Positions 17,804-27,185 are shown, counted from the stretch's first letter. The stretch: DNA of 64,000 nucleotides from Mitsuaria chitosanitabida ATCC BAA-476 = NBRC 102408 (GCF_001598255.1 NZ_BCYP01000001.1:62001-126000); one strand, 5' to 3'. Numbers and translations are program-made. Notes: generated by a model from the sequence alone, not told the origin.

Positions 17804-18292
17804 TCATCCCTTGCGCGCCGCCTCGATCCTCGCGACGTCGATCTTCGTCATGGTCATCATCGCGTCGAACGCCCGCTTGGAGGCGGCGCGGTCGGGATCG
17901 GACAGCGCGTCGGTCAGCACGCGCGGCGTGATCTGCCAGCGGATGCCCCACCGGTCCGAGCACCAGCCGCAGGCGTTCTCCTTGCCGCCGTTCCCCACGA
18001 TCGCGTTCCACAACCGGTCGGTCTCCGCCTGATCATCGGTCGCGACCTGGAAGGAGAAGGCCTCGCTGTGCTGGACCTGCGGCCCCCCGTTGAGTCCGAC
18101 GCAGGGGATGCCCATCACGGTGAACTTCACCACCAGCACCTGACCCTGCTTGCCCGAGGGGAAATCGCCCGGCGCGTGGATCACCTCGTCCACTCGGCTG
18201 TCCGGGAAGGTCTTGGCGTAGAAGTGGGCGGCGGCCTCGGCGTCCTTGTCGTACCAGACGCAGACGGTGTTCTTGGCGGTCTTGCTGCTCAT
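17804..18292 (-). CDS. VOC-fold PhnB-like protein (3-demethylubiquinone-9 methyltransferase domain annotation)
   Basis: A 162-residue protein of the glyoxalase/VOC superfamily, PhnB type. It starts with the typical TVCVWYDKDAEAAAHFYAKTFPDSR and has ALNGG-like VGLNGGPQVQHSEAFSF, then WGIRWQITPR and an AFDAMMTMTKID tail. Family members are often mislabelled as methyltransferases; the true activity is unknown. The ATG at 18292 is chosen because GGAGA precedes it; the ATG at 18307 has no Shine-Dalgarno. It ends 38 bases from the end of the convergent M48 gene. Confidence 0.9.
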   Translation of the reverse strand: MSSKTAKNTVCVWYDKDAEAAAHFYAKTFPDSRVDEVIHAPGDFPSGKQGQVLVVKFTVMGIPCVGLNGGPQVQHSEAFSFQVATDDQAETDRLWNAIVGNGGKENACGWCSDRWGIRWQITPRVLTDALSDPDRAASKRAFDAMMTMTKIDVARIEAARKG

Positions 18293-18520
18293 GCTTGTCT
18301 CCGACATGTGAGAGGGAACCGCGCGCCTCGTGGGCCGCGGCTGGAGCCGGCCCCGGGCCGGCGACTGCGATCCTCGCAGCCGACGGGTGCGCGGCAACCG
18401 GCATTCCTCGGTTGATCGCGCCTCTCCCATCTGGCAGGGACATCCGTCGCCAGGGAGAGAGGCAGGCGTCGTCTGGCGGCGCTAAGCTGGCGGCCGTCTT
18501 CGCTTTCCGGTCAGAACACC

Positions 18521-18919
18521 ATGTCCACTCAAGCCTGCCAACAACTCCGCAGCAGCCTGCTCGACCTGCACCGCGGTCTGGTCGACCTGGAGCGCGGCGA
18601 TTACGAGAAGACCCACGGCCCGCAGAGCGCGGGCGAGTTCCTGCAGGTGATGGCCTTCGGCGACGAGATGCGCTGGCTGGAGCCGCTCAGCCGCCTGATC
18701 ACGATGCTGGACGAGGCCATCGACGGCGCGGCCGACGCCGACGAGACGCCGCTGGCCGTCGCGCAGCGCGCGCGCGATCTGCTGAGCCTGGACCGCGACA
18801 GCGCCGAGGACTTCAAGCAGCGCTACGCGCGACGTTTCGATCAGTCGCCGGCGCTGGTGCAGGCCCACACCCAAGTGATCGCGGCGCTGAAGTCCGTGGG
18901 GACCGCAGCGCCGCGTTGA
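18521..18919 (+). CDS. Hypothetical helical cytoplasmic protein
   Basis: A 132-residue, mostly helical, soluble protein without signal peptide or membrane segment. Clear blocks are LLDLHRGLVDLERGDYEKTHGP near 13-34 and GEFLQVMAFGDEMRWLEPLSRLI near 38-60. I do not recognise a function. It stands alone between a VOC gene on the other strand and a convergent secreted-protein gene. The coding pattern (GC-rich third positions, coherent amphipathic helices) supports a real gene. Confidence 0.75.
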   Translation: MSTQACQQLRSSLLDLHRGLVDLERGDYEKTHGPQSAGEFLQVMAFGDEMRWLEPLSRLITMLDEAIDGAADADETPLAVAQRARDLLSLDRDSAEDFKQRYARRFDQSPALVQAHTQVIAALKSVGTAAPR

Positions 18920-18991
18920 GGCCTTGGTGCGTCGATCGCGGGTCGCTCGAGGACCCGCTCGACGGCGCGGCCGACGAGCCGCGCGGACCGG

Positions 18992-19459
18992 TCAGCGGCC
19001 CATGTCCTTCAGCCAGTGCGCATGCGCGGACTTGGTGGCGTGGATGGCGCGGTCCAGGTGCTCCAGCGCGCGATGGCGCAGCTGGCGGCTCTGCGGGTTG
19101 TCCTCCTCGCGCGAGATGTCGGCCTTGGCCTTCTCCAGCGATTCGATCGCGCGCAGCAGGCGGCTGCCGTGCTCGTGGACGTCCACGTTGGGGTGGTCGC
19201 CGATGTCCTTGCCGTCATCGATCGCGGCGGCCTTGATCTCGGCGATGGTCGCGTCGATCTCGCGGATGCCGACATCCTCCTCGGCGAAGACCTTGTCGTC
19301 GCCCGGCTGGTGATACAGCATCCAGCGCGCGGCGCGCAGGTCGGTCAGCGCGTGCAGGTAGGCGGGGTGAGCACCGGGCAGCGGTTGCGCGCAGGCGATC
19401 AGGGGCGCGAAGGCGGCGACGGCCAGCGACAGCGCGGCCAGGCGGGTGCGAGAGGACAT
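18992..19459 (-). CDS. Secreted helical protein of unknown function
   Basis: A 155-residue protein with a signal peptide (SSRTRLAALSLAVAAFAPLIACA) and a helical mature part beginning LPGAHPAYLHALTDLRAARWML. The second half has HRALEHLDRAIHATKSAHAHWLKDMGR. Such short periplasmic helical-bundle proteins are widespread in proteobacteria without assigned function. The signal peptide ends in IACAQ, which could be a lipobox-like cysteine, but the LI-A-C context is weak. GGAGA precedes the ATG at 19459. Confidence 0.8.
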   Translation of the reverse strand: MSSRTRLAALSLAVAAFAPLIACAQPLPGAHPAYLHALTDLRAARWMLYHQPGDDKVFAEEDVGIREIDATIAEIKAAAIDDGKDIGDHPNVDVHEHGSRLLRAIESLEKAKADISREEDNPQSRQLRHRALEHLDRAIHATKSAHAHWLKDMGR

Positions 19460-19581
19460 TCGTGATCTCCTTGAAGTGAAGCGGATCGATCCGGATGTCG
19501 GTCGATCCTGCCGCTCCACAACGAAGTCTCTCCGACGTCGTTGACCCCGGACACGCGCCGGATGTCGCCCGCAACCCTTCT

Positions 19582-21678
19582 TTACCGGGCGGACGCTCCG
19601 GCCGTCGGCGACGCGTCAGGACCGCGTTCCGATGCCGTTCCGATGTGCTCGGCGAGGAAGCGCTCCATCCGTCCGTAGAAGTCGACCTGGGTCGCGAGCT
19701 TGCGCCAGCCGTGGCCCTCGTCGTTGTAGACGACGTACTGGACCTGCCGATGACCGGCCGCCTCCAGCGCGGCGCGCATCTCCTGCCCGTGCTTGAGCGG
19801 CACGCGACGGTCGGTGCCGCCGTAGGCCAGCAGCACCGGCTGGCGGATCTCGGCCGCGCGACGCACCGGCGAGGTCTGCCGGATCTGCTCCGCATCCTTG
19901 ACGGGGTCGCCGACCATGGCCTTGACCCCGTAGGTGCGCCATGCGTCCGACATGTCGCTCCATTCGTCGGAGGCCATCAGCCCGATGTCGGTGACGCCGA
20001 GCCAGCTGACCGCGCAGCGGTACTGGCCCGGGTCCTTGATCAGGCCCATCAGCGCCGCGTAACCGCCGTAGCTGGCGCCCGCGATGCAGACCCGCCTCGG
20101 ATCCACCCAGCCCTGCTTGACGGCCCACTTCAGCGCATCGCTGATGTCGTCCTGCATCGCCAGGCCCCATTGCTTCCAGCCCGCCTTGAACAGCTTGTCG
20201 CCGTAGCCCATGCTGCCGCGGAACTCGGGCTCGATGACGACGTAGCCACGGCTGGCCAGGAACTGCGCCTCGTTGTCCCAACCCCAATGCGTGCCGCGCT
20301 CATAGGGGCCGCCGTGCACGAGCACCACGGCGGGTCGCGGACCCGCGGCCTTGCCCGCGGGCTGGGTCACCATGACGGGGATCTCGAGGCCGTCGCGCGC
20401 GGGGATGCGGCTCAGGTCGCGCTGGCCCATCTGCGCGGCCCGGATCCAGGGGCGCGTCGAGCCGAGCAAGGTCAGGCTGCCCTTGGCCGTGTCGAAGAGG
20501 AGGTACTGGATGGGCTGCTGGTCCGAGAACGAGGTCACCAGCAAGCGCCCGGTGCGCAGGCAGCGGCCGCAGTCGATCCGGTTGGCGCGACCGGGCAGGC
20601 GCTTGTCGACCTCGGCCTGCCACTGTTTGAGCCGGGGCTCGAACCAGTAGGCCGAGGGCGCGTCGGTCTCGAAGTGCAGGCCCAGCAGCTGGCGGGTCTC
20701 GGGATCGAAGGCGGCGTCGCCGTCGAAGTCGTAGCCCTTGGTGGCGATCAGCGGCTGCGCCTCGATCTCCAGCGTCTTGGGATCGACGCGGTACAGCGCG
20801 TCGACCCGGTCGGCATTGCGCGTGACCACCAGTCGCAGGCCGCGTCCGTCCGACGCGAACAGGTCGGGTGCCGCGTTCTCGTAGAGCCCGCCCGTCTTCC
20901 AGACCGACCAGCCGCCGGCGGGATTCTTCAGATGGACGCTGGCGTTCGAGCCCTCGAAGGTGACCAGGCCCCAGGGCTCGCCCGCCACGTCGATGGCCCA
21001 GTCCTTGGTCTCCCGGGGCGCGTCGGCATCGAGGTTGCGGCGCCGCTGGGTCGTGATGTCCAGCCGCGCGAGGCGCACGTCGGCCAGCTGCTCGCGGCCG
21101 TCGAAGCGGCCGCTGACGACCAGCACCTCGTTGCTGCCGTCGTCGGGCGCGCGCAGGAGCTGCCACTCCACCGGCAGGATGCGGCTGGCCACCAGCGAGC
21201 CGGTCTGGCCGTCGGCGCCGTACATCGCGTGGATCAGCTGGCGGCGCTCGGTGCCGTCGCGCTTGACGGCCCACAGACCGGAGTTGTGCAGCGTGCGCCA
21301 GCGGTCGCCCTGGTTCTGCGCGGAGGTGTAGACCAGGCGCTCGCTGCCGACCCAGGCGTAGGTGCCGACGTCCGCGTCCTGGAAGCCCGCCACCGGCGTG
21401 GGCTTCATGCCGCTGTCGATGTCGGCGACGACCAGCATCGCGCTGTCGCCCTTGTTGGCGACGAAGGCGAGGAAGCGGCCGTCGGGCGACAGCTTGACTT
21501 GGCGCATCTGCGGATCGCGGAAGAAGTCCTCGATCGACGGCTGGGCCGGAGGCGCGGCCTGTGCCCGCGCGGGACCCGCCGCGGCGAGCGCGAGGACGGT
21601 GGAGATGGCCGTGACGGCGGCGAAGGTGCCGGCGACGGCGGTCAGCGTCGCGCGCGGCGACCGATGGATCCTGCCCAT
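19582..21678 (-). CDS. S9 family prolyl oligopeptidase (alpha/beta hydrolase), secreted
   Basis: A 698-residue serine peptidase with a signal peptide (VTAISTVLALAAAGPARA). It has an N-terminal beta-propeller (about 50-420, with KLSPDGRFLAFVA) and a C-terminal hydrolase domain. The catalytic triad is visible: nucleophile in GASYGGYA (about S537), acid in YGGTDRRVP (about D621) and base in NDEGHGW (about H655). It should trim short peptides in the periplasm. GGAGG precedes the ATG at 21678. It is divergent from the MarR-GNAT gene, with a strong inverted repeat between them, so that regulator may control it. Confidence 0.93.
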   Translation of the reverse strand: MGRIHRSPRATLTAVAGTFAAVTAISTVLALAAAGPARAQAAPPAQPSIEDFFRDPQMRQVKLSPDGRFLAFVANKGDSAMLVVADIDSGMKPTPVAGFQDADVGTYAWVGSERLVYTSAQNQGDRWRTLHNSGLWAVKRDGTERRQLIHAMYGADGQTGSLVASRILPVEWQLLRAPDDGSNEVLVVSGRFDGREQLADVRLARLDITTQRRRNLDADAPRETKDWAIDVAGEPWGLVTFEGSNASVHLKNPAGGWSVWKTGGLYENAAPDLFASDGRGLRLVVTRNADRVDALYRVDPKTLEIEAQPLIATKGYDFDGDAAFDPETRQLLGLHFETDAPSAYWFEPRLKQWQAEVDKRLPGRANRIDCGRCLRTGRLLVTSFSDQQPIQYLLFDTAKGSLTLLGSTRPWIRAAQMGQRDLSRIPARDGLEIPVMVTQPAGKAAGPRPAVVLVHGGPYERGTHWGWDNEAQFLASRGYVVIEPEFRGSMGYGDKLFKAGWKQWGLAMQDDISDALKWAVKQGWVDPRRVCIAGASYGGYAALMGLIKDPGQYRCAVSWLGVTDIGLMASDEWSDMSDAWRTYGVKAMVGDPVKDAEQIRQTSPVRRAAEIRQPVLLAYGGTDRRVPLKHGQEMRAALEAAGHRQVQYVVYNDEGHGWRKLATQVDFYGRMERFLAEHIGTASERGPDASPTAGASAR

Positions 21679-21783
21679 GCGTTCCTCCCTCGATGCTTGT
21701 TGTGGCCCGGATTGTGGCGATGGGTCGGCGCGCGGGAATGCTCGGTTCTACCCGAGGGATCGCCCGGATTCGTGGCCAGGAAA

Positions 21784-21804
21784 ATGCTTGCCAAAAGCAA
21801 GCAT
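21784..21804. promoter_or_regulatory. Inverted repeat, probable MarR-family operator
   Basis: ATGCTTGC-CAAAA-GCAAGCAT: two perfect 8-bp arms around a 5-base spacer. It lies 18 bases before the MarR-GNAT start codon and 105 bases from the divergent S9 peptidase start. MarR proteins bind sites of this size and usually repress themselves. Confidence 0.75.
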
Positions 21805-21822
21805 CTCGACGAGGATCGCGCC

Positions 21823-22779
21823 ATGGACGCCCCCGACCGCATCGAGACCATCCGTCGTTTCAACCGCTTCTACACACGCCGGATCGGCGTGCTGAACGAG
21901 GGCCTGCTCGATTCCGAGTTCAGCCTGACCGAGTGCCGCATCCTCTGGGAACTGGCGCATCTGGAGAACGGCGACGGCCTGACCGCCACGGACCTGGGGC
22001 GTCTGCTGGACCTGGACGGCGGCTACCTCAGCCGCCTGTTGCGCGACCTGAAGGCGCGCGACCTGGTGCGCGCGACGCGCAGCGAGGTCGATGCGCGGCA
22101 GTCCTTGCTGCGGCTCAGTCCCGCGGGGCGGCGGGCGTTCAAGCCGCTGGATCGCCGATCGCAGGCGCAGGTCGCGGAGATGCTGGGGCCGTTGAGCGAG
22201 GCGCGCCAGGCGGAGCTGTTGCAGGCGATGCAGCGGGTGCAGCGGCTGCTCGGGGAGCCGGGCGCCGACGGGGACGTGGTCCTGCGCCCGCACGGACCGG
22301 GCGACCTGGGCTGGGTGATCGCGCGGCATGGCGCGCTGTACGCGCGGGAGTACGGCTTCGACCTGGGCTTCGAGGCGCTGGTGGCGCGCATCGCCGCCGA
22401 TTTCATCGAGCGTTTCGATCCGGCGCGCGAGGCCTGCTGGATCGCGGATCGCGACGGGGAGAACCTGGGCAGCGTGTGCCTGGTGCAGGCGCGCGAGGAG
22501 GGCAGTCAGGCGCCGATCGAGGGCACGGCCCAGTTGCGGCTGCTGCTGGTCGAGCCCCGCGCCCGCGGCCTGGGCCTGGGCGACCGGCTCGTCACCGAAT
22601 GCCATCGCTTCGCGCGCGAGGCGGGCTATCGCCGGGTGCGGCTGTGGACCAACAGCCAGCTGGACGCGGCCAAGCACATCTACCGCAAGGCGGGCTACCA
22701 GCTCGTCGGCACCGAGTCCTTCCGCGGCTTCGGCCAGGACCTGGTGGGGGAGACGTGGGAGCTGGCGCTGCCCACCTGA
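21823..22779 (+). CDS. MarR regulator fused to GNAT N-acetyltransferase
   Basis: A 318-residue fusion. Residues 1-150 are a MarR winged helix: LTATDLGRLLDLDGGYLSRLLRDLKARDLV is the recognition region and SEVDARQSLLRLS the wing. Residues 160-318 are a GNAT domain with LRLLLVEPRARGLGLGDRLV, an acetyl-CoA-binding A motif, and AKHIYRKAGYQLVG. Bifunctional MarR/GNAT proteins are a known architecture; the acetylated ligand is unknown and might be what the regulator senses. The ATG at 21823 follows GAGG; the ATG at 21784 lies inside the operator and is rejected. Confidence 0.92.
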   Translation: MDAPDRIETIRRFNRFYTRRIGVLNEGLLDSEFSLTECRILWELAHLENGDGLTATDLGRLLDLDGGYLSRLLRDLKARDLVRATRSEVDARQSLLRLSPAGRRAFKPLDRRSQAQVAEMLGPLSEARQAELLQAMQRVQRLLGEPGADGDVVLRPHGPGDLGWVIARHGALYAREYGFDLGFEALVARIAADFIERFDPAREACWIADRDGENLGSVCLVQAREEGSQAPIEGTAQLRLLLVEPRARGLGLGDRLVTECHRFAREAGYRRVRLWTNSQLDAAKHIYRKAGYQLVGTESFRGFGQDLVGETWELALPT

Positions 22780-22827
22780 AGGGATGACGACGGGCGCGGG
22801 AGCCCGAGGGCGCCCGCGTGGTCGGGG

Positions 22828-24501
22828 TCAGGGCTTGTCGACGACCACCGTCATGAAGATCACCTTGCTCGGCTCCGCGCTGACCGACAGCTGCATGCCG
22901 CCGAAGGGCAGGTGCACCGCGGAGTTGCAGCTGACATAGCCGCCCTTCACGGGCGCGCAGGAGGCGCCGTCGCGGTGTCGCATGCCTGGGAAGGGCGTGT
23001 TGTAGACCACCGCGTCGGTGTGGAGGTCCGACGAGAACAGGCGGGTCACCGTGCTGGCCGCGGGGTCGACGGAGGTCACGGTGTTGGTGTCGACGACCGC
23101 CGGGAAGACGCCGTACTGGTTGGCATTGAACTGCCAGTACGCGGCGACCCGGTTGAGCGCGGGCAGCGCGAGCGGTTCCTGCTTGGTCATCACGGTGACC
23201 GTGTGGTCGTTGCGCAGCGCGATCATCATCGGCTTGCCGGACAGGGTCCGATAGGCGAAGACGCGTGCCTGGCTCCCGCGCGGATCATTCGCGTAATCGA
23301 AGCCGCCGCCGGCGTTGGGCACCAGCTGGCCCTTGGCCTGCGTGTCGGCGACGCAGTCCTTGAGCGTGGTGCAGTTGTGGGACAGGCCGTTCCTGCCGTC
23401 GGTCGCGAAGACCGTGTCCCCGAAGCCGCCCGCCGCGACGTTCGAGTAGCTCACCGTGTTGTAGGTGGCGGCGAGCGCGCTCAGGTCCAGGCGCTGTTCG
23501 GGGAAGGCCACGCCGACCCAGCCGGTCTTGCCCGAGCCGACGAAGAAGACGGCGATGCCGGAGCGGGCGACCAGCACGCGCGCGTTCATCAGACTGGGGA
23601 CGCTGTAGTCGCATGCGGCGTTCTTCACCAGCGTGTAGCTGGCGGTGCCGTTCGACACGGTCAGCTTGGCCGGATCCAGCGTCATCAATTGCGCGGTGCC
23701 GCTGGTCAGATCGATCAGGCGCAGTGGGCCGCCCTTGAGCGCCGGGCAGTCGGTGGCGGCGCGGGCCAGCACGGTGCCGACGGCGGCGTGGTTGGTGTCG
23801 ATGCCGATCCTGGCGGTGCCGGAGACCGCGGCGCTGAGGTCCGCGAGCGACACGCCGGCGTCGGTGAGCATCGCGCCCAGCTTGTCGAGCACGCTGTCGT
23901 AGCCGACGCCGCTGCCGGCGGTGATCGCGCCGCCGACGATGTCGGAGACCGTGGTGATGTCCAGGCCGGCGGCCCGGAGCGCCGCCAGCAGCGCGATCTG
24001 GGCGGCCGCCACGTCGGAGGTCGCGATGGCCGTGCCGCTGCCGAAGCCGGCGACGAAGGCCTTGGGATCGCCGCCGGACAGGTGCGCGATGAGGAGCTCC
24101 GACAGCGGCGTGACATTGATCGTCACGTTGGCGTTGCCGTTGCTGGTGCCGGCGGCCAGCGAGTGCAGCTCGGTCTTGCCGTCCGCGCTGGTGGCGGTCA
24201 GCACACAGGGCAGGGCACCGTCGGTGATGGTGGCGGTGAAGGCCCCGGCGGTCGTGGCCGTGGCGGTCGCGCTGCCCTTGGCGCAGCTCAGCTTGATGGC
24301 GGCATTGGCCATCGGGGCACCGGTGGCGGCCGTGCCCTTGATCACCAGCGAGCTGGTGGTCGGTGGCGGCGGAATGACCGGGACGACCTGGACGTTCTTG
24401 TTGACGGTGTCACCACCGCCGCCGCAGGCGATCAGCAGCGCGGGGGCGAGGACGGCGGCGCACAGGCTGGCGGCGCGGGGGGCATGGAGGCGGCTTGGCA
24501 A
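22828..24501 (-). CDS. Large lipoprotein of unknown function, copy A
   Basis: A 557-residue lipoprotein with lipobox LLIACGGGG at about residues 24-32 and a short Pro linker. It then has a carboxypeptidase-regulatory-like beta domain (SLVIKGTAATGAPMANAAIKL onwards), a helical middle and a C-terminal beta-rich domain with many cysteines. It matches the protein at 27186-28823 along its whole length, including GKTGWVGVAFPEQ and GLSHNCTTL, so the two are paralogues. No ATG fits; the TTG at 24501 is chosen because AGGGA precedes it and a short basic stretch follows. It probably sits in the outer membrane. The gene lies 205 bases from the divergent response-regulator start. Confidence 0.83.
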   Translation of the reverse strand: MPSRLHAPRAASLCAAVLAPALLIACGGGGDTVNKNVQVVPVIPPPPTTSSLVIKGTAATGAPMANAAIKLSCAKGSATATATTAGAFTATITDGALPCVLTATSADGKTELHSLAAGTSNGNANVTINVTPLSELLIAHLSGGDPKAFVAGFGSGTAIATSDVAAAQIALLAALRAAGLDITTVSDIVGGAITAGSGVGYDSVLDKLGAMLTDAGVSLADLSAAVSGTARIGIDTNHAAVGTVLARAATDCPALKGGPLRLIDLTSGTAQLMTLDPAKLTVSNGTASYTLVKNAACDYSVPSLMNARVLVARSGIAVFFVGSGKTGWVGVAFPEQRLDLSALAATYNTVSYSNVAAGGFGDTVFATDGRNGLSHNCTTLKDCVADTQAKGQLVPNAGGGFDYANDPRGSQARVFAYRTLSGKPMMIALRNDHTVTVMTKQEPLALPALNRVAAYWQFNANQYGVFPAVVDTNTVTSVDPAASTVTRLFSSDLHTDAVVYNTPFPGMRHRDGASCAPVKGGYVSCNSAVHLPFGGMQLSVSAEPSKVIFMTVVVDKP

Positions 24502-24706
24502 GGTATCCCTCGAGATCGGTCTCGTTGTTCTGGTGTCAGGAATGTTTCCCGACGGTGTCCGAAGTCGCGGATTCTGGGCGATGGGGGCACGGGGCGGACC
24601 GGAGCGTTGGACCGGGCCCACGCCCATCCCCGCGAATCGGTGTGTCGACCCGGGTCCCGTGGCTGTGTTCTGATGAGGCCACTCTCCGGCCCGCCGCCGC
24701 TCCACC

Positions 24707-25363
24707 GTGCAGACCCGCGCCCTTCTCGTCGACGACCATCCGCTGTTCCGCGAGGGGCTCGCCCTGCTGCTGGCCCATGAGTTCCCGCGCTGGCAGGTCC
24801 TGCAGGCCGGCAGCCTCGCGCAGGCACTGGATTGCCTCGCGGCGGACGACGCCGACCCGGAGGCCGCCGGCGGACCGATCACGCTGGTGATGCTGGACCT
24901 GTCCCTGCCCGACGCGGCGGGCCTCGACGGCTTGATCCATCTGCGCGCGCGGGCCCCGCGCCCCCGCTACGTGATGCTCTCCGCCAGCGAGGACCCCGAC
25001 CTGATCCTGGGCGCCATCGATCACGGCGCGTCGGGTTTCGTGCCCAAGACCTCGCAGACCGGGGCGATGCTCGCGGCGATGCGGACCGTGCTCGACGGCG
25101 GCGTCTTTCTTCCTGCCGGCTTCTCGCAGGCGCCCGTCGCGCCGCGCGAGGCCACCGACGCGCTGGGCATCTCGCCGCGCCAGGCGCAGGTGCTGCGCCT
25201 GTTGATCGAAGGGCGCAGCAACAAGGCCATCTGCCAGGTGCTCGACATTTCCGAGTCCACGGTCAAGACGCACCTGGAGGCGCTCTATCGCCGGCTGGAA
25301 GTGACCTCGCGCACGCAGGCGGTGGTGGCCGCGGCCCGCCTGGGCCTACGCCTGAACGGCTGA
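24707..25363 (+). CDS. Response regulator, NarL/LuxR type
   Basis: A 218-residue regulator. The receiver domain (residues 1-130) has ALLVDDHPLFREGL, the phospho-acceptor in VMLDLSLPD (about D63) and the conserved lysine in FVPKTS. The C-terminal LuxR helix-turn-helix (about 150-215) has LGISPRQAQVLRLLIEGRSNKAI and ISESTVKTHLEALYRRL. The start is GTG at 24707, which opens exactly on the receiver strand. Its 3-prime end overlaps the convergent kinase gene by 18 bases. It is flanked by the two paralogous lipoprotein genes. Confidence 0.94.
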   Translation: MQTRALLVDDHPLFREGLALLLAHEFPRWQVLQAGSLAQALDCLAADDADPEAAGGPITLVMLDLSLPDAAGLDGLIHLRARAPRPRYVMLSASEDPDLILGAIDHGASGFVPKTSQTGAMLAAMRTVLDGGVFLPAGFSQAPVAPREATDALGISPRQAQVLRLLIEGRSNKAICQVLDISESTVKTHLEALYRRLEVTSRTQAVVAAARLGLRLNG

Positions 25364-27112
25364 GCCGGCGCTCGCCAGCCACCGTCGCAGCGCGGCCGGA
25401 TTGACCGGCTTGTGCATCACGGGCAGGTCGCTGCTGGCGATGTCGATCAACTGATGCGCGGTGACGTCTCCCGTGACGATCAGCGCCGGCACCTCGCGCC
25501 CCAGCCGTTCGCGCAGACGGAGCACCAGGGCCACCCCGGTCTCCTGCTCGAACCGGTAATCGCAGAGCAGGGCGTCGAGGTCGTCGTCCAGCCGGTCCAT
25601 CGCTTCCGCGCCGTCGGCGGCGGTGATGCAGTCGCAGCCCCAGGCCTCCAGCAGCTCGCGCAGGGCCTCGCGGATCGGCGCCTCGTCGTCGACCACGAGC
25701 ACCCGCAGGCGGATCAGTCCGTCCGGCGTCTCGGTGTCGGCCCGCGGACCGGCTTCGACCGGGGAGTCGGCGTCGGCCAGGGGCACGACGATGCGGAAGA
25801 CCGAGCCGCGGTCCGGCATCGAGCGCACTTCCACCAGGTGGGCCAGCAGCCGCGCGGTGCGCCGCACGATGGACAGGCCCAGGCCGAGCCCCATGCTCCG
25901 CTCGCGGCGCGGGTTGTGCAGCTGGACGAATTCCTCGAAGACCTCGTCGAGCTTGTCGGCCGGAATCCCGATGCCGTTGTCGCGCACTTCGAACGCGGCT
26001 TCACCGCCGCGACGCGGCCGCAACGCGACCAGCACCCGGCCGCCGCGTGGCGTGTAGCGCAGCGCGTTGGCGACCAGGTTGTCGAGCATGCGGGCGAGCA
26101 GCGCGGGGTCGCTGCGCACCCAGGCGCGGCTGTCGACGCGCACCCGCAACTGGAGGCCGTGCGCGGTCGCGATCGGCGCGAACTGGCGCTCGAGTCGCTC
26201 GAGGATCTGGCGGGCCGGCACCGCGCCGATGCGCGGCCGCTCGACGCCCGCGTCCAGCCGGGAGATGTCCAGGATGCCGTTGAGCAGCGTTTCCATGACC
26301 TCGGTGGAGGACTCGACGCGGCGGATCAAATCCTCGATGGGTGGCTGGCCGCGCGCGCGCTCGCCCAGGAGGCTGATCAGCAGGCTGATCGCGTGCAGCG
26401 GCTGGCGCAGGTCGTGGCTGGCCGAGGCCAGGAAGCGCGTCTTGGCGATGTTGGCCTGTTCCAGCGCCTGCGTCCGGCGTTGCAGTTGCGCGACCAGGCG
26501 CGAGTTCTCGAAACCCAGCTCGACCGCGCGGACCAGTCCGCGGTGGAAGCTGCGCCCGTAGCCGACCAGCGTCCACATCAGGATCGCGAATCCGGCCGCG
26601 ATCAGCCCGTTGAGCAGCGAGGCGCCGCCGCGCACGGCGTAGATCAGGGTGAGCGCGCCCTGTCCGGCGAACTGGAACCCGTAGAGCGCCGGCAGGTGGT
26701 GCGCGTTGTAGACGCTGCCGGCGGTGAAGATGACGCACAGCGCCAGGACATCGAAGGCCTCGAAGCTGAAGTCGTCGGGCCGCACCAGCAGGGCGCAACT
26801 GGCCCAGCCCAGGGCCAGCGCCACGGCCAGCCCCACGAAGCGCGACAGGAAGCGCGCATCGGAGGCGCCCCGCTGCAGGCGGACGAAGAGCACCTGCCCC
26901 AGCAGCAGGGCCAGCATGCCGCCGGCCCAGAGCGCGATCCGCGCGTGATCGGCGTGGGCGTACTCGGCCAGCACGATCACGATCACCGCCCCGACCGAGC
27001 CGAGCACGTCGGCGGTCGTCCCGTCGACCAGCAGCCGGCGCTTCTCGCTGGCGACGGCGGCGTCCAGGGCGGCCGCGTCCTCGGGGCGTTCGATCTCGTC
27101 GGTCACGGTCAT
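25346..27112 (-). CDS. Membrane hybrid histidine kinase/response regulator
   Basis: A 588-residue kinase. About six membrane helices cover residues 40-190; a coiled coil (LVAQLQRRTQALEQANIAKTRFLAS) leads to the H box SASHDLRQPLHAISLL (about H232). N and G boxes follow (LDNLVANALRYTPRGG, VRDNGIGIPADK, GLGLGLSIVRR). A C-terminal receiver has LVVDDEAPIREAL and phospho-acceptor D in LLCDYRF (about D516). No extracellular sensor domain is evident, so the signal may be membrane-linked. The LuxR-type partner is the convergent gene at 24707. The ATG at 27112 starts a clean hydrophilic N-terminus. Confidence 0.93.
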   Translation of the reverse strand: MTVTDEIERPEDAAALDAAVASEKRRLLVDGTTADVLGSVGAVIVIVLAEYAHADHARIALWAGGMLALLLGQVLFVRLQRGASDARFLSRFVGLAVALALGWASCALLVRPDDFSFEAFDVLALCVIFTAGSVYNAHHLPALYGFQFAGQGALTLIYAVRGGASLLNGLIAAGFAILMWTLVGYGRSFHRGLVRAVELGFENSRLVAQLQRRTQALEQANIAKTRFLASASHDLRQPLHAISLLISLLGERARGQPPIEDLIRRVESSTEVMETLLNGILDISRLDAGVERPRIGAVPARQILERLERQFAPIATAHGLQLRVRVDSRAWVRSDPALLARMLDNLVANALRYTPRGGRVLVALRPRRGGEAAFEVRDNGIGIPADKLDEVFEEFVQLHNPRRERSMGLGLGLSIVRRTARLLAHLVEVRSMPDRGSVFRIVVPLADADSPVEAGPRADTETPDGLIRLRVLVVDDEAPIREALRELLEAWGCDCITAADGAEAMDRLDDDLDALLCDYRFEQETGVALVLRLRERLGREVPALIVTGDVTAHQLIDIASSDLPVMHKPVNPAALRRWLASAGSAVQA

Positions 27113-27185
27113 GGCGGGGCAGGTGGCGACACTCGCCGACACCATGCCCGTGAACCCTCGGGGCGGGGAGTCGCGCAAACCCGGG

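Noticed and set aside
17804-18292. Calling the VOC protein a ubiquinone methyltransferase
   Set aside because: The sequence has a VOC fold and no SAM-binding motif; the methyltransferase label is a known misannotation of this family.
19495-21822. The long N-terminal extension of the MarR-GNAT frame
   Set aside because: This part is antisense to the S9 peptidase gene, and the Shine-Dalgarno sequence and operator support a start at 21823.
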